Source of the DNA: Anaerolinea sp. | GTDB taxonomy: Bacteria; Chloroflexota; Limnocylindria; Limnocylindrales; CSP1-4 | Assembly: GCA_013822395.1 (NCBI GenBank) | Contig: PNKK01000016.1 | Location: forward strand, 1-50,601 | Direction of reading: 5' to 3' | Length of the DNA stretch: 50,601 bases | Shown: positions 23,845-31,930 of the stretch, one piece after another | How positions within the stretch are numbered: the stretch's first letter is position 1 | Layout: each line of letters opens with the position of its first letter | Notes under the pieces: generated by a model | What the model was told of the DNA's origin: nothing | The model's input: only the letters and a program-made list of their open reading frames with translations | The model's database searches: none | Made by a program: the position numbers and the translations under genes

Positions 23845-23868
23845 GGTCACAGTTGCGTGACCGGTCAC
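23845..23868. promoter_or_regulatory. candidate LacI-family operator (overlapping GGTCAC dyads)
   Basis: GTGACCGGTCAC (23857-23868) is a perfect 12-bp palindrome centred on CpG, as LacI-family sites usually are. A further GGTCAC at 23845-23850 forms a second dyad, GGTCAC-N6-GTGACC, that shares its right half. The element lies 30-53 nt before the binding-protein start, downstream of the LacI-family gene. Confidence 0.5.
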
Positions 23869-23938
23869 ATGGCCGCGTGCACGTACCATACGCCCCGCCG
23901 TCAAGACCGGCGCGGAGCCCGTTCGGGTCAGGGTCGTT

Positions 23939-23971
23939 GGTCGGTCGTGGGTCGGTCGTGGGTCGGTCGCA
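23939..23971. repeat. three tandem copies of an 11-bp unit (GGTCGGTCGTG)
   Basis: Two perfect copies and a third differing in its last two bases lie between the LacI stop codon and the operator region. The unit resembles no known operator; it is probably a slippage-derived microsatellite. Confidence 0.7.
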
Positions 23972-23978
23972 GGCGCGA

Positions 23979-24986
23979 TCAGGCCGGAGGCGGTCCGGTG
24001 GTCGACCGTGCGATCAACTCGATGCCGAGAACCTCGCGGACCGGTTGACGATTGCCGGTCGAGAGCTGACCGAGAAGGAGCCGGGCACCGGACACGCCCG
24101 ACTCGAACAGGGGTTGGCGGATCGTCGTCAGGCCCAGGTAGCCGGCGATGTCGAGATCGTCATAGCCGATGATGGAGAGCTGCTCCGGCACGGCGATGCC
24201 GAGGTCACGGGCCGCCTCGCGAGCGCCGATCGCCTGGAGGTCGCTCGCGCAGATGATCGCCGTCGGCGGCATCGGACCGACCAGCAGCTCTCGCGTGAGC
24301 TCGCGAGCCCGCGTCCGTCCGGGATCCCGCATGATCGTGTATCGGTCCGGCAGGTCGAGGCCAGCCGAGCGGAGGGCCATCCTGACGCCCCGGTAACGGA
24401 GCCGGCTGGCCGGGTACGTGAACGCCATCGGGGGCGTATCGCCGAGGAACGCGATCCTCCGGTGCCCCAGCTCGACGAGATGCCGGGCGGCCTGGCGCCC
24501 ACCCTCGACGTCGTTGGTGATCACCCGCGAGAAGCGAGGATGATGGGAATCGATCAGCACGGTCGGCAGTCCCGGGCGGTCCGCCGATGCGGCCATCGCG
24601 TCGTCCGGGCTCAGGCCCACGAGGATGATCCCGTCCACGCGCTCGCCCCTGGTCAGGTCCCGCAGGACGTTGTCCCGCCGTTGCCGAGTCTCGACGTTGA
24701 AGACGATCAGGTCGTACGGCGTGGTGGAGAGTGCGCCTTCGATCCCGCGCAGGCGTTCGACGATGGACGGACGGGTGATGAACGGGACGACGACGCCGAC
24801 GCTGTGGGTCCTGCCGATCGACAGCCCGCGCGCGAGCATGCTCGGCGAGAAATCCAGGTCTGCGATCGCCTGCAGGACTCGCACGCGCGTCTGCGGATCG
24901 ACCCGCGGTTGATCGTTCAGGACACGACTGACCGTGCCGCGACTGACCCCGGCCAGTCGCGCCACATCCCGAATGGTCGCTCCCAT
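23979..24986 (-). CDS. LacI-family transcriptional repressor
   Basis: The 335-residue protein has the LacI helix-turn-helix at residues 1-55 ('TIRDVARLAGVSRGTVSRVL', 'ARGLSIGRTHSVGVVVP') and a periplasmic-binding-protein-like effector domain ('GHRRIAFLGDTPPM', 'CASDLQAIGAREAARDLGI', 'LSIIGYDDLDIAGYLGLTTI'). ATG 24986 is preferred because GGAGGTG lies 3-9 nt upstream and the protein then starts as LacI members do; the open frame to 25013 adds only Gly/Ala residues. It most likely represses the downstream importer and glycosidase operon. Confidence 0.93.
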   Translation of the reverse strand: MGATIRDVARLAGVSRGTVSRVLNDQPRVDPQTRVRVLQAIADLDFSPSMLARGLSIGRTHSVGVVVPFITRPSIVERLRGIEGALSTTPYDLIVFNVETRQRRDNVLRDLTRGERVDGIILVGLSPDDAMAASADRPGLPTVLIDSHHPRFSRVITNDVEGGRQAARHLVELGHRRIAFLGDTPPMAFTYPASRLRYRGVRMALRSAGLDLPDRYTIMRDPGRTRARELTRELLVGPMPPTAIICASDLQAIGAREAARDLGIAVPEQLSIIGYDDLDIAGYLGLTTIRQPLFESGVSGARLLLGQLSTGNRQPVREVLGIELIARSTTGPPPA

Positions 24987-25080
24987 GCCACCTCCGCCCC
25001 CGAGTGTAGCCATCGCCCGCGAGGGTGACGACGTTCGAGGACGTGGGGTAGGCCAACCTCGTCGGTATCGCCTGAGCCGT

Positions 25081-26445
25081 CTAGAACTGCTCGAGGTACC
25101 GCCCGACCTCCCAGTCGGAGACCTGGGTGCGGTACTCGTCCCACTCCGCGCGCTTCGCGGCGACGAAGTGGTTGTAGACGTGGTCGCCGAGAGCCTCCCG
25201 GATCACCTCGTCCTGCTCGAGCTCGTCGAGCGCCTCGCCGAGCGTGCCGGGAAGCTCCCGAATCGCCTTGGAGGCGATCGTCGCGGCGTCCATCTCGAAG
25301 AGCGACTCCTCGACCGGGGCCGCGAGCGTCATCCCCTTCTCGACGCCGTCGAGACCGGCGGCGACCATTGCGGCGAACGCGAGGTACGTGTTGGACGACG
25401 GGTCCGGGCAGCGGACCTCGGCGCGGGTCCCCTCGATCGATTTGCCGGGCGAGATCATCGGGACGCGGATGAGCGCGGAGCGGTTCGTTCGGCCCCAGGT
25501 GATGTAGGTCGGCGCCTCGTAGCCCGGAACCAGCCGCTTGTAGCTGTTCACGATCGGCGCGAGGATCGCGATCATCCCGCGGGCGTGGGCCAGGATGCCG
25601 GCCATGTACGACTTCGCGAGGTCGGACAGCCCGTACGGCGCATCCGGGTCGGCGAAGGCATTCCTCGAATCGGCGATCGAGAAAAGGCTCTGGTGGGTGT
25701 GCATCCCGGAGCCGTTGATCCCGTGGATCGGCTTCGGCATGAACGTCGCATACAGGCCGTGCTGCTGGGCGATCGCCTTGAGGGCGAACTTGAAGGTGAC
25801 CGCGTTATCGGCCGTCTGGAGCGCGTCGGCGTATTCGAAGTCGATCTCGTGCTGGCCGGCCGCGACCTCATGGTGGGCGGCCTCGACCCGGATCCCGAAC
25901 GCCTCGAGGGCATCCACCATGTCCTGGCGGACCTCCTGCGCGAGGTCGGTCGAGAAGTCGAAGTAGCCGGCGAGGTCATGCGGCAGGGGGGCGACCTTGC
26001 CATCGTCATCGCGCCGGAAGAGGAAAAACTCGAGCTCGGGGCCCATATTCACGATGTAGCCGAGCTTCCTGGCGCGCTCGACCTGGCGGCGGAGGACGTA
26101 GCGCGGGTCGCCGACGAACGGCTCGCCGCGCGGGGTGAAGACGTCGCAGATGACCCGGGCGGTGCCGCGCGGGCCGGAGCCGGGCTGCCACGGGATCTCG
26201 GCGAACGTCCGCATGTCCGGCATCAGGTACTGATCGCTCTCGGCGATCCGCGTGAAGCCCTCGATGGAGGAGCCGTCGAACCAGGTCCCGTGCTTCACCG
26301 AGCCTTCGAGCTGGTGGACCGGGATGGTGACGGCCTTGACGGAGCCGATGATGTCGGTGAACTGGAGCTGGACGAAGCGAATGCCGTTCGACTTCGCTTC
26401 TGAGATGAGCTCGATGCCGTCGACGGCTTCGTACGGTGCGACCAC
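25081..26445 (-). CDS. glnA: glutamine synthetase, type I (GSI-alpha-like)
   Basis: The 454-residue protein is a complete GSI: 'WFDGSSIEGFTRIAESD' (N-terminal signature with the Arg linked to glutamine feedback in GSI-alpha), 'MGPELEFFLF', 'NGSGMHTHQSLF', 'KRLVPGYEAPTYITWGRTNR' and 'EVRCPDPSSNTYLAFAAM'. It makes glutamine from glutamate, ammonia and ATP. At the position of the adenylylated tyrosine of GSI-beta the sequence reads 'EESLFEMD', without the NLYDLP motif, so control by GlnE is unlikely. The start is GTG 26445 behind GGGAGG. It follows the PucR-type regulator gene by 178 nt that contain two palindromes. Confidence 0.96.
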   Translation of the reverse strand: MVAPYEAVDGIELISEAKSNGIRFVQLQFTDIIGSVKAVTIPVHQLEGSVKHGTWFDGSSIEGFTRIAESDQYLMPDMRTFAEIPWQPGSGPRGTARVICDVFTPRGEPFVGDPRYVLRRQVERARKLGYIVNMGPELEFFLFRRDDDGKVAPLPHDLAGYFDFSTDLAQEVRQDMVDALEAFGIRVEAAHHEVAAGQHEIDFEYADALQTADNAVTFKFALKAIAQQHGLYATFMPKPIHGINGSGMHTHQSLFSIADSRNAFADPDAPYGLSDLAKSYMAGILAHARGMIAILAPIVNSYKRLVPGYEAPTYITWGRTNRSALIRVPMISPGKSIEGTRAEVRCPDPSSNTYLAFAAMVAAGLDGVEKGMTLAAPVEESLFEMDAATIASKAIRELPGTLGEALDELEQDEVIREALGDHVYNHFVAAKRAEWDEYRTQVSDWEVGRYLEQF

Positions 26446-26479
26446 CGATGCTGCCTCCCTTGCGATCCTGCCTGGCGCC

Positions 26480-26499
26480 CCGGGCCGGTTCCGGCCCGG
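26480..26499. promoter_or_regulatory. 20-nt palindrome in the glnA leader
   Basis: CCGGGCCGG (26480-26488) and CCGGCCCGG (26491-26499) flank TT, giving a 9-bp stem if transcribed. It lies 34 nt before the glnA start. No T-run follows, so terminator function is not supported; it may be a leader RNA structure. Confidence 0.4.
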
Positions 26500-26515
26500 T
26501 CGTTCACCAGCACTT

Positions 26516-26528
26516 GTGCGTTACGCAC
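26516..26528. promoter_or_regulatory. 13-nt dyad GTGCGT-T-ACGCAC upstream of glnA
   Basis: A perfect 6+1+6 inverted repeat lies 70 nt before glnA, between it and the PucR-type gene. Position and symmetry suggest a protein-binding site for glnA regulation. It does not match the TnrA/GlnR consensus of Firmicutes or an NtrC site that I recognise. Confidence 0.4.
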
Positions 26529-26623
26529 CAGAACAACGGTCCCTCTGGCGGATGGACGGATGCTACCAGCTCGGGGTCGCCCGCAGCATAGGAGGTGAGA
26601 AGGACCAATGCTGCTGTGATTTA

Positions 26624-28138
26624 TCAATCTTGCACAAGTTGGAGCGCGATCGCCAGCGGCAGCCGGATCTCCGGGTCAGAGAGGCGCCAGCCGGTCAACT
26701 CCTCGATCCGGCGCACCCGGTAGGCGACCGTGTTCCGGTGCACCTCGAGCGCGGCGGCGGCCTCGTTCACTCCGCCGTGGTCAAGCAGCGCCCGGAGGGT
26801 CGCGAGGTGCTCACGCCGGACGTCGGCCCGGCCGGCGAGGAGCGGCTCGAGGAGCGACCGGGAGAGCCGCTCACCGTCCGGCAGGTTGTGCAGCGCGCCC
26901 AACAGGCGATAGACCGGCAATCGCGCCGCGCGGGCTACCAGCGGTGGGTCAACGAATCCGTCCGCGCTCTCGAGCGTCGCGCGCGCCTCGGCCTCGGCGG
27001 CCGGCCGATCCAGGGCCGACGTGAACGGGCGAGACACCGCGATCGTCCGGTCGAGGAAGCTCGCCATCCGGGTCGCGACCGCGAACCCTTCCGGATCCGC
27101 TCCACCGACCGCATCGACGGCAAGCACGACCCGGATCTCGAGTGAGTCGGCATCGCCCCGCAGGGCGAGCCGTCGGGCCGGCGAGAGGAGCCGGATCTCG
27201 CGCCGCACGGCGTCGCGGCGGTCCCGCGCGTCGATCGTGTCGTCCTGCGCGCCGGGGGTCCGTTGCCGCGCGAGAAGGACCACCCAGGGCGGGCCGGCGG
27301 CCGGGAGCGCCTCGGTGCGACGGGCCTGATCGCGAGCTTGCCGGACGGCCTCGTCACGGGACAGCTCCAGGGCCAGAAGACCGGCGATCCGGGCGACGCT
27401 CACCCGTTCGAGCTCGCCCACCGGGCGCTCGCCGAGAAGCGCCAGGCTGCCGGCCGTCCCACCGGCGGCCGGGAGTGGAACCCGGAGCGCAACGGCCTGG
27501 CGGGGCCGGGCGTGATAGCGGGCCACGGCCGGCCCCGCGTCCGGGGCATCGGCCGGGGCATGGACCGCGAGGGCGTCCCCGCGCCGGCCCTCCAGCGCCA
27601 CCGCCCGTCCCAGGAAGGTCGAGATCGCGGCCACGAGCGCGGCCGCTCCCCCGCCCCCCAGGGCGAGCCGCTCCAGCCGCGCCTCGAGCAGTGCCGCCTG
27701 GCGGTCCAGCTCCGCGCCCCGGGTCACGAGGAAGCCGATGACGCTCCGCTCCAGAGCCGCGACGTCGGCGCGCGGAACCCGGAGGGCCGGCAGCGTGGAG
27801 GAGGCAAGCGCGGCGACCAGCGCCTCGAGGCGCTCGGCGGCCGGGTTCGCTTCGACGGAGCCGTCCCCATCGCCGGGGCCCTCGCCCTCCACGAGCAGGA
27901 GGCCGGACAGGCGAGCCGCGACACAGGCGTCGACAAAGGCTCGGAGCTCATCCCGACCGGGTGCCACGACCGCCAGCGCGGCGGCCGGAACGATCGCCAG
28001 GTCGCCCGGGTCGAGTGCGTCGAAGGCGGGCACGCGGGCCTTCATGACCCGGACCCAGCTGATCGGGCCGGCCCCGGACGCGCCGACGCGACGGGCGACG
28101 GGCAGGAGGGCTTCCCCGAGCTCGGCAAGATCAGGCAC
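26624..28138 (-). CDS. PucR-family transcriptional regulator
   Basis: The 504-residue protein has the three-part layout of the family. An N-terminal PucR ligand domain covers about residues 10-90 ('ISWVRVMKARVPAFDALDPG'), then a central region with GAF/CdaR-like sequence, and a C-terminal HTH_30 domain ends in 'EAAAALEVHRNTVAYRVRRI' and 'EELTGWRLSDPEIRL'. Relatives control purine catabolism or nitrogen and sugar-acid use. It sits directly before glnA on the same strand, which suggests a nitrogen-linked role, but the target and ligand are unknown. GTG 28138 is the start. Confidence 0.85.
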   Translation of the reverse strand: MPDLAELGEALLPVARRVGASGAGPISWVRVMKARVPAFDALDPGDLAIVPAAALAVVAPGRDELRAFVDACVAARLSGLLLVEGEGPGDGDGSVEANPAAERLEALVAALASSTLPALRVPRADVAALERSVIGFLVTRGAELDRQAALLEARLERLALGGGGAAALVAAISTFLGRAVALEGRRGDALAVHAPADAPDAGPAVARYHARPRQAVALRVPLPAAGGTAGSLALLGERPVGELERVSVARIAGLLALELSRDEAVRQARDQARRTEALPAAGPPWVVLLARQRTPGAQDDTIDARDRRDAVRREIRLLSPARRLALRGDADSLEIRVVLAVDAVGGADPEGFAVATRMASFLDRTIAVSRPFTSALDRPAAEAEARATLESADGFVDPPLVARAARLPVYRLLGALHNLPDGERLSRSLLEPLLAGRADVRREHLATLRALLDHGGVNEAAAALEVHRNTVAYRVRRIEELTGWRLSDPEIRLPLAIALQLVQD

Positions 28139-28204
28139 CGGCGCTCAAGTCCACGGTGTCGTTCGCGCGTGGGACCGCCGACCGGCCTGCGGTCAGCTTG
28201 GACA

Positions 28205-28576
28205 TCAGTCCCGCGCGTTCAGGCGCTGACCGGCGTGGCCGCAGCGGGGCCGGTCGACCGGGCGACGGCGAGCGCGCCGTCGCCCCTCGGCGAGCTCCGC
28301 GTACGCGGCGCCGAGCGCGGTGGTCGTGGGGTTGGAGAGCTGGCTATACGAGCACCCGGCGCGCCCGTCGGCGACCATGGCCGCGAGGGATTCTGCGTCC
28401 GGGGACGTGAACGTCGCCGATTGGAAGATCGGAACCGCGGTCGGACGCTGGAGGATCTCGGGCGACCGCGACGCGGCGCGGATGGCACGCGTCGAGTCAC
28501 CGAGACCCCTGGAGGGGGCGGGATCGCGGAGGTGCTCGCCGGGCTGGGTCGCGTGGGAGTCGGGCGGGGTCGTCAC
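28205..28576 (-). pseudogene. Cys/Met-metabolism PLP-dependent enzyme, N-terminal fragment
   Basis: The first ~97 codons resemble O-acetylhomoserine sulfhydrylase/cystathionine gamma-synthase N-termini: 'STRAIRAASRSPEILQRP', 'TAVPIFQSATFTSPDAESLA', 'YSQLSNPTTTALGAAYAELA'. Immediately after 'ELAEG' the frame turns to Arg-rich sequence, while the neighbouring frame gives 'GDGALAVA', as expected for the next part of the family. That frame also stops 13 codons later. Everything after residue ~105, including the PLP lysine, is missing. It is a frameshifted remnant wedged between the PucR-type and diguanylate cyclase genes. Confidence 0.7.
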
Positions 28577-28586
28577 TGCCGGGATG

Positions 28587-29864
28587 CTACACCGGCGGCT
28601 TCAGCACCTCGGGCCGTGGCGTCCGCGGCTCGTCGGCCATGACCGCGACCGCGGCCGGGGCCGCAGATTCCGGTCCGGCGACCCGGTTCCGACCGGCCCG
28701 CTTCGACGCATACATCGCCCGGTCAGCGCTGATCATGAGGGCATCCGCCGTGGCTCCGTCGCGCGGATAGGCCACGACGCCCACCGAGACCGTCGGGCTC
28801 TCGGCGAGGTCCTCGATCTCGCGGGCGGCGGCGCCGAGCCGGATCTTCTCCGCGAGAACCCACCCGCCGGTCGGATCGGTCTCCGGGAGGAGCGCGACGA
28901 ACTCGTCGCCTCCGTAGCGGGCGGCGACATCGATCTGGCGGATCCCGCCGCGGATCGTGTCGGCGACGGCCCGGAGCGCGGCGTCGCCCGCGTGATGCCC
29001 GGCGCGGTCATTGATCGCCTTCAGCTCGTCGAGGTCGAGCATGAGCAGGCAGAACCCGCGGCCGGACCGCGCGCTCCGTGCCATCTCCCGCTCGAGGGCC
29101 GCAAAAAAGAAGGTCCGGTTGAAGAGACCGGTGAGCGGATCCACCGCAGACAGCCGGAGGGCGGCGTCACGCGAGCGCCGCTGCTCGTGGCCGATCACCG
29201 AGCCGACGTACGCGAGGAGCAAAAGCGCGACCAGGTCGATCGCCACGGTGGCGAGCTGCACCGGCCCCGGCGGACCGCTGCCGAGCGTCGTGGCGACGAC
29301 GTAGCCGACCGCCGCCGCCATCGTCAGCACGAACGTGGCGAGCGGGCGAATGACGAGCGCCGCCGCGCCCACGATGAGCGGGAAGGTGAAGAAGAACGGG
29401 CTGTCGTAGCCGCCGGTGAGCAGGACCAGGAAGGTCGCGAAGGTGAGCGCGACCGTCCCCTCGAGGACGTACTTCGCGGCCCCGAGTGCCAGCGGCGGCA
29501 GCAGATCGTGGACGAGCAGGACGAATCCTCCCGCGAGTCCCAGGAGGACGAAGATGCCGGGCGCGGTCTCGGGCCAGAGCCCGCTCGAGCCGACGATCAC
29601 CGCGGTGGCGAGCAGGAATGCCCAGCTCACGATCCGGACGATCCGATCGTACGCAGTCCGGTCCTCGCCCGACCGGCCCACCAGCCCGCCGAACAGCGCC
29701 GCGTGGCCGACTGTCTCGAGGTCTCGGAGGTCGGACTCGGGCTCGCCGACCGACGCGAGGGGACTCCGCCGGCCGAAGAGCGGCGGAATGACGATCGCCG
29801 CCATGACCACGACGTTGACGACGAGTGCGACCGCGATGACGAGGAGGATCGCACCCGACGGCAT
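28587..29864 (-). CDS. membrane-anchored diguanylate cyclase (GGDEF)
   Basis: The 425-residue protein has an N-terminal helix, a block of about six hydrophobic segments between residues 75 and 225, and a GGDEF domain from about 240 ('DPLTGLFNRTFF', 'LLMLDLDELKAINDRAGHHA'). The active-site GGDEF is intact at 318-322, and RQID at 309-312 is a canonical inhibitory I-site five residues before it. It should make cyclic di-GMP and be feedback-inhibited. The C-terminus has a short Pro-rich tail. It follows the Lrp-type gene by 3 nt, so the two are probably co-transcribed. Confidence 0.92.
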   Translation of the reverse strand: MPSGAILLVIAVALVVNVVVMAAIVIPPLFGRRSPLASVGEPESDLRDLETVGHAALFGGLVGRSGEDRTAYDRIVRIVSWAFLLATAVIVGSSGLWPETAPGIFVLLGLAGGFVLLVHDLLPPLALGAAKYVLEGTVALTFATFLVLLTGGYDSPFFFTFPLIVGAAALVIRPLATFVLTMAAAVGYVVATTLGSGPPGPVQLATVAIDLVALLLLAYVGSVIGHEQRRSRDAALRLSAVDPLTGLFNRTFFFAALEREMARSARSGRGFCLLMLDLDELKAINDRAGHHAGDAALRAVADTIRGGIRQIDVAARYGGDEFVALLPETDPTGGWVLAEKIRLGAAAREIEDLAESPTVSVGVVAYPRDGATADALMISADRAMYASKRAGRNRVAGPESAAPAAVAVMADEPRTPRPEVLKPPV

Positions 29865-29867
29865 GGC

Positions 29868-30347
29868 TCAGCGCGTCCCGAACTGGTACGTCTGCTTGAC
29901 GAGACGCAGGTAGGTGAACGTCTCGGTGTCCCGGACGCCGTCGATCGCCTGGAGCCGCTCAGTCAGGAAGCGCAGGAGCCCCTCGCTGTCCTCCGAGACC
30001 ATCTCGATGAGGATGTCGTAGCGGCCGGTGGTCACGACCACGTAGTCGACCTCGGGCAGCGCCGCGAGGGCCTCGGCGACAGCCACCAGCCGGCCCGGCT
30101 CGCAGCGGAGCCCGATGAGCGCCTGCTGGAACCCCAGCTTGCCCGGATCGGCGACGCCCACGACCTGGAGGATCCCGCGCTCGATGAGGCGGTTCGTCCG
30201 GGCCCGGACGGCGGCCTCGGAGACCCCGAGCTCGTGCGCGATCTGGGTGAACGGACGGCGGCCGTCGGCCTGGAGGTGCTCGATGATCCGCTTGTCAAGC
30301 GGCGAGAGCTCGTCCTGGCGGCGGGTCCCGTTTCGACCGTTCGGCAT
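29868..30347 (-). CDS. Lrp/AsnC-family transcriptional regulator
   Basis: The 159-residue protein has an N-terminal winged helix ('LDKRIIEHLQADGRRPFTQI', 'LGVSEAAVRARTNRLIERGI') and a C-terminal RAM ligand domain with the typical 'GRYDILIEM' strand. Family members sense amino acids. ATG 30347 is preferred because GAGGGG lies 6 nt upstream, while the in-frame ATG 30353 abuts that motif. It heads a two-gene unit with the diguanylate cyclase. Confidence 0.9.
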   Translation of the reverse strand: MPNGRNGTRRQDELSPLDKRIIEHLQADGRRPFTQIAHELGVSEAAVRARTNRLIERGILQVVGVADPGKLGFQQALIGLRCEPGRLVAVAEALAALPEVDYVVVTTGRYDILIEMVSEDSEGLLRFLTERLQAIDGVRDTETFTYLRLVKQTYQFGTR

Positions 30348-30429
30348 CCTCATCCCCTCGTGCCCGTCCTTCGCGGCGCTCCCGGCACCGGTGACGCCCA
30401 CTATTCCACCACGCCGGGCACTGCCGCGA

Positions 30430-31362
30430 TCAGCCGGCGCGGTCCAGGAGCTCCAGGACGCTCGCGAGCTCCTCGATCGAGGCGAGGGTGATCGGGTCCA
30501 GGACCAGCTGGACCTCGGCGATCCCCTCGCGAGCGTAGGCGCGAAGCTCCTCCGCAACGACCTCCGGGCTGCCAGACAACGGCGCGTGGGGGTGCTGAGC
30601 GTAGTCGCCCTGGACCCGGCCCCGTCCGCCGGTCAGCCGGACCTGGACGGCGACCGTCCGCTCGATCGCCACCGGATCGCGGCCGACCTCCCGGCAGATG
30701 CGGTCGACGAGATCGCGGAGCGGCGGCACGCCCGCCGGCGAGTTCTCCGTGTCACTGAACCAGACGTTCCAGGCGTCGACGTAGGGTAGCGTGATTCGCA
30801 GCATCCGCTCCCCGCGGCTGCCGATCAGGAGCGGCGGCCCGCCCGGGCGGGCTGGTCGCGGGAGGAGCTCGCAGTCGCGCGCCTGGAAATACCTGCCGTT
30901 GAAGTCGATCGAGCCGTCCCGCAGGAGCGTCCGGATGATCGTGAAGGCCTCCTCGAAGCGAGCGATCCGGTGGTCGAACGGAAAGCCGAACGCCCGAAAC
31001 TCGGCCTCGTTCCAGCCCGCGCCGAGGCCCAGGATCAGCCGGCCGCCGCTGACCTCATCGACGGTTGCCGCCATCTTCGCGAGCATCGCCGGGGCGTGGA
31101 ACGCCGTCGCCGCCACGAGCGGTCCCAGGCGGATCCGCGACGTGGACGCCGCGAGCGCCGAGAGCATCGTCCAGGCCTCCCACGGGCCGCGAGCGGACCC
31201 GTCCGCGAGCCGATAGAGGAGGTGGTCGCCGAGCCACAGCGAATCGTAGCCCAGTTCCTCGACCCGGCGAGCCATCGCGAGATATTCCGGCCAACGGACC
31301 TCGCGTTCGACCTCGGGGAGCTGAACGCCGACCCGGAGCGGGCGGCCCGCCGTTCGTACCAT
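30430..31362 (-). CDS. LLM-class F420/FMN-dependent oxidoreductase
   Basis: The 310-residue luciferase-like monooxygenase-fold protein has 'RRVEELGYDSLWLGDHLLY', 'STSRIRLGPLVAATAFHAPA', 'SGGRLILGLGAGWNEAEF' and 'PPLLIGSRGERMLRI', all standard in F420-dependent members of the family. The substrate is unknown. A TGTTACGCT extended -10 element ends 6 nt before ATG 31362, suggesting a leaderless mRNA. A 10-bp hairpin lies just upstream of it. Confidence 0.88.
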   Translation of the reverse strand: MVRTAGRPLRVGVQLPEVEREVRWPEYLAMARRVEELGYDSLWLGDHLLYRLADGSARGPWEAWTMLSALAASTSRIRLGPLVAATAFHAPAMLAKMAATVDEVSGGRLILGLGAGWNEAEFRAFGFPFDHRIARFEEAFTIIRTLLRDGSIDFNGRYFQARDCELLPRPARPGGPPLLIGSRGERMLRITLPYVDAWNVWFSDTENSPAGVPPLRDLVDRICREVGRDPVAIERTVAVQVRLTGGRGRVQGDYAQHPHAPLSGSPEVVAEELRAYAREGIAEVQLVLDPITLASIEELASVLELLDRAG

Positions 31363-31389
31363 ATCGGGAGCGTAACAGCCGGGAGGTCG

Positions 31390-31414
31390 GCCGGCCGGCA
31401 CCCCGCCGGCCGGC
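31390..31414. repeat. GC-only hairpin upstream of the oxidoreductase gene
   Basis: GCCGGCCGGC occurs at 31390-31399 and again at 31405-31414 around the loop ACCCC. Because the decamer is self-complementary, it forms a 10-bp stem. It lies where a -35 box would be, so it could affect promoter use. Confidence 0.45.
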
Positions 31415-31431
31415 GCAGAATTTGTCGGTGC

Positions 31432-31538
31432 GCACGGGAACCAGACCACCCGTGCCCCGCCGTCCCCTCGCCGACGCGGCGCCCGAGGATGATCGGATCA
31501 GGCGCATGGGCACCGGACCACTCGGGCCCCGCCGTCCC
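31432..31538. repeat. imperfect 35-nt direct repeat, period 72
   Basis: Copies at 31432-31466 and 31504-31538 agree at 30 of 35 positions by hand comparison, ending in the shared 13-mer GCCCCGCCGTCCC. No third full copy is seen. The repeat is non-coding as far as I can tell. Confidence 0.55.
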
Positions 31539-31762
31539 GGCCCGCGTGCCGATCCACGGCACGAACGGCCACCGATCGTGGACAGCGGGCGCACCTCCGT
31601 GCCGAGCCCCGGGTGCGTGGCCTGCACCGGTATGCACGACGTGGAGTCCGGGCTGCTCTACTCCGGCTGCTCTACGGGGCTGGCGCGGACGCCGAGCACC
31701 CTGTGCAACCGGCTGGGCTGAGGCTGAGAGGACAACCCCGGGCCCACAAGACCGGGGCGAGC

Positions 31763-31838
31763 TGGTCGGGGTGGTGGGACTCGAACCCACGATCTCGTGC
31801 TCCCAAAGCACGTGCGTTACCAACTACGCCACACCCCG
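31763..31838 (-). tRNA. tRNA-Pro (anticodon TGG)
   Basis: The acceptor stem CGGGGTG/CACCCCG, discriminator A and an encoded CCA are visible on the minus strand. The anticodon stem CGTGC/GCACG encloses TTTGGGA, giving anticodon TGG with G37. The T arm GTGGG-TTCGAGT-CCCAC is intact. It reads CCA and, by wobble, other proline codons. Confidence 0.95.
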
Positions 31839-31847
31839 AGCCAGTCG

Positions 31848-31853
31848 ATCATA
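31848..31853 (-). promoter_or_regulatory. -10 box of tRNA-Pro(TGG)
   Basis: TATGAT on the minus strand lies 9-15 nt before the tRNA 5' end, close to a sigma70 -10 consensus. No clear -35 partner is visible. Confidence 0.4.
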
Positions 31854-31930
31854 CGACCGCCGTCGCCGACAGGGGCTCCGTCGACCGGCGCGCGCCGACC
31901 CGGGAACAGTGAACCCGGACCGGGCCGCGT

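Larger units (their letters stand above)
31363..31762. other. 400-nt intergenic region without a credible gene
   Basis: Between the oxidoreductase and the tRNA all open frames are Arg/Pro/Gly-rich, lack start signals and overlap each other on both strands. The region holds a hairpin at 31390-31414 and an imperfect direct repeat. Its left end carries the oxidoreductase promoter. Confidence 0.55.

Noticed and set aside
25081..26445. GlnE-type adenylylation control of glutamine synthetase
   Set aside because: The NLYDLP site of GSI-beta is absent; the local sequence reads EESLFEMD.
26480..26499. rho-independent terminator upstream of glnA
   Set aside because: Strong hairpin but no T-run on either strand, and it lies only 34 nt before the glnA start.
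28320..30491. 723-residue plus-strand frame
   Set aside because: Antisense to the diguanylate cyclase and Lrp genes; highly charged composition (Arg/Asp/Glu) typical of shadow frames in GC-rich DNA.
31432..31538. possible CRISPR array
   Set aside because: Only two imperfect repeat copies, no regular spacers and no cas genes.
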